From Phycisphaeraceae bacterium (lineage in GTDB: Bacteria; Planctomycetota; Phycisphaerae; Phycisphaerales; UBA1924): a stretch of 64,000 nucleotides of DNA. Below are positions 63,332-64,000 of this stretch, piece by piece. The translations under genes were made by a program, and so were the position numbers. The stretch covers positions 1,550,001-1,614,000 of the forward strand of contig CP075368.1 of assembly GCA_019454185.1 (NCBI GenBank). The letters are read 5' to 3'. Numbering within the stretch: the stretch's first letter is position 1; each line of letters starts with the position of its first letter. A model generated the notes under the pieces. That model was not told the origin of the DNA and made no database searches. It saw only the letters and a list, made by a program, of their open reading frames with translations.

Positions 63332-63524
63332 TGGTCGCACTCCTTGATCGCTTGGATCGAGTTTGTCGGCTCCGCCGGACACCCCGACGATGTGCCTTTG
63401 TTGACGGGCGAATGTTAAGAAGGTCGTCGCGGGGGTTGGTTAAGGACGCGCGAAGAACGCGCGATGTCCTTCACAAGGATGCGGGCAATTCAGCCCTCCC
63501 GGCCCCTCCGCTTCATCCATGTGG
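63332..63524. promoter_or_regulatory. Intergenic region upstream of pstS
   Basis: A 193-bp gap with CGCGCG-AAGAA-CGCGCG (63447-63463), a 6-bp stem possibly ending the upstream M48 gene, and two GTTAAG hexamers (63414-63419, 63439-63444; 25 bp apart). No convincing PhoB box is seen. The pstS promoter must lie here. Confidence 0.4.
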
Positions 63525-64000
63525 TCATCCGATCCCCGGTATGTGTGAGGCGAATGCCCAGAGCACGGCGGAGGCGATGAGTGCGGCGGCGATGGCGAGG
63601 CGCGTCCATGCGGCGTTGCGATGGATGCGGAGGGCTTCGGCGGGATCTGCGGGGATGGAGGCGAGGCGCGTGATGCGGGCTTCGATCGAGCCGTGGAGGA
63701 AGTCGCGTCGGGATGGGGAGATGCCGTTGAGTTCTGCGACGCGATGGAGTGCGGCGATCATTGCGGCGCAGGCGGCGTCGCGCGGGAGGCCCATGCGTTC
63801 GAGCGATTCGACGGCGAGGAGGTCGGCCTGGGCTTCGAAGCGTCGGCTCGTGAGACCGGCGACCGCGACGATGGCCATGATCGTGAAGGCGCCGATTCCC
63901 TCACCGATGATCCACTGCATGCACATCGAGGTCGCGAGGACCGCGCCGGCGAGCCAGGGGATGTGGCGTCGGCGGACGTGGCCGATTTCGTGACCGATGA
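63525..64000 (-). CDS. M48-family zinc metalloprotease (partial, C-terminal part)
   Basis: The last 158 codons of a gene that runs off the window's right edge. The first readable residues are IGHEIGHVRRRHIPW, giving the zinc motif HEIGH in a helix followed by a membrane segment (AGAVLATSMCMQW), and RRFEAQADLLAVESLERMG, which supplies the third ligand Glu in the E.xxAD motif of M48 (HtpX/Ste24-like) proteases. A final membrane helix (WTRLAIAAALIASAVLWAFA) ends the protein. The N-terminus is missing. Confidence 0.85.
   Translation of the reverse strand, partial: IGHEIGHVRRRHIPWLAGAVLATSMCMQWIIGEGIGAFTIMAIVAVAGLTSRRFEAQADLLAVESLERMGLPRDAACAAMIAALHRVAELNGISPSRRDFLHGSIEARITRLASIPADPAEALRIHRNAAWTRLAIAAALIASAVLWAFASHIPGIG

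Noticed and set aside
63332..63524. PhoB box upstream of pstS
   Set aside because: The two GTTAAG hexamers are 25 bp apart, not at the 11-bp period of Pho boxes.

Overview
The window is about 62-63% GC, coding-dense bacterial chromosome. Several traits point to the phylum Planctomycetota, most likely class Phycisphaerae: two secreted proteins carry the LEPR-XLL-type N-terminal tag (LEPRRLLA and LEQRVVLA), one protein has a PEP-CTERM-like C-terminal sorting tail, and there are planctomycete-style proteases with an MGxxDRDY N-terminus, a fused SecD-SecF and greatly enlarged PstC/PstA permeases. Genes for KdsB (CMP-Kdo), HldD (ADP-heptose) and UDP-xylose synthase indicate a Gram-negative, LPS-type envelope. 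The taxonomy is inferred from these traits; there is no rRNA in the window.

Layout: 1-7952 (+) is a tightly overlapping 'aerotolerance' (Bat-type) operon: moxR tail, DUF58, a lipoprotein, two von Willebrand A proteins (BatA, BatB), TPR BatC, BatD and BatE. 7956-12428 holds two divergent secreted proteins that share a colinear ~380-residue C-terminal repeat domain; one is fused to a cyclophilin-type PPIase. 12434-17695 (-) encodes an unusual M14 carboxypeptidase / S9 prolyl-oligopeptidase fusion and a secreted amidohydrolase. 17901-18608 is a PEP-CTERM-like protein followed by a clear terminator. 18701-31056 is a long minus-strand run: enolase, Nudix, M50 (site-2) protease, rhomboid, tgt, yajC, secDF, LysM protein, hldD, UDP-xylose synthase. 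31188-47897 is mostly housekeeping: PhoU-like, gcvT, panC, a glycosyltransferase, pyrG, kdsB, a TPR protein, def, cinA, pyk, a solute-binding protein, an SDR and a PhzF-family protein. 47938-51001 carries aspS and a conserved-looking hypothetical. 53597-64000 has a thiolase, a CPBP protease, a C26 amidase, a DUF4340 protein, a pstS-pstC-pstA phosphate-uptake operon (no pstB seen) and the end of an M48 protease.

The most striking region is 51.26-53.53 kb. Two identical 972-bp insertion sequences lie in inverted orientation, 101 bp apart. Each sits in the 4-nt loop (TCGC or TTGC, duplicated as the target site) of the same 8-bp palindrome, CCCCGGGC...GCCCGGGG. Without the insertions the locus would be a tandem pair of a ~95-bp hairpin-rich repeat unit, preceded by a run of further perfect hairpins. 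This suggests an IS that targets the loop of a dispersed palindromic element.

A second whole-window signal is strand composition. The + strand is C-rich from 1 to ~47.2 kb whatever the gene orientation, and G-rich from ~47.5 kb to the end. The switch falls inside the PhzF-family gene. Such a switch marks a replication origin or an inversion junction; I see no DnaA-box cluster there.
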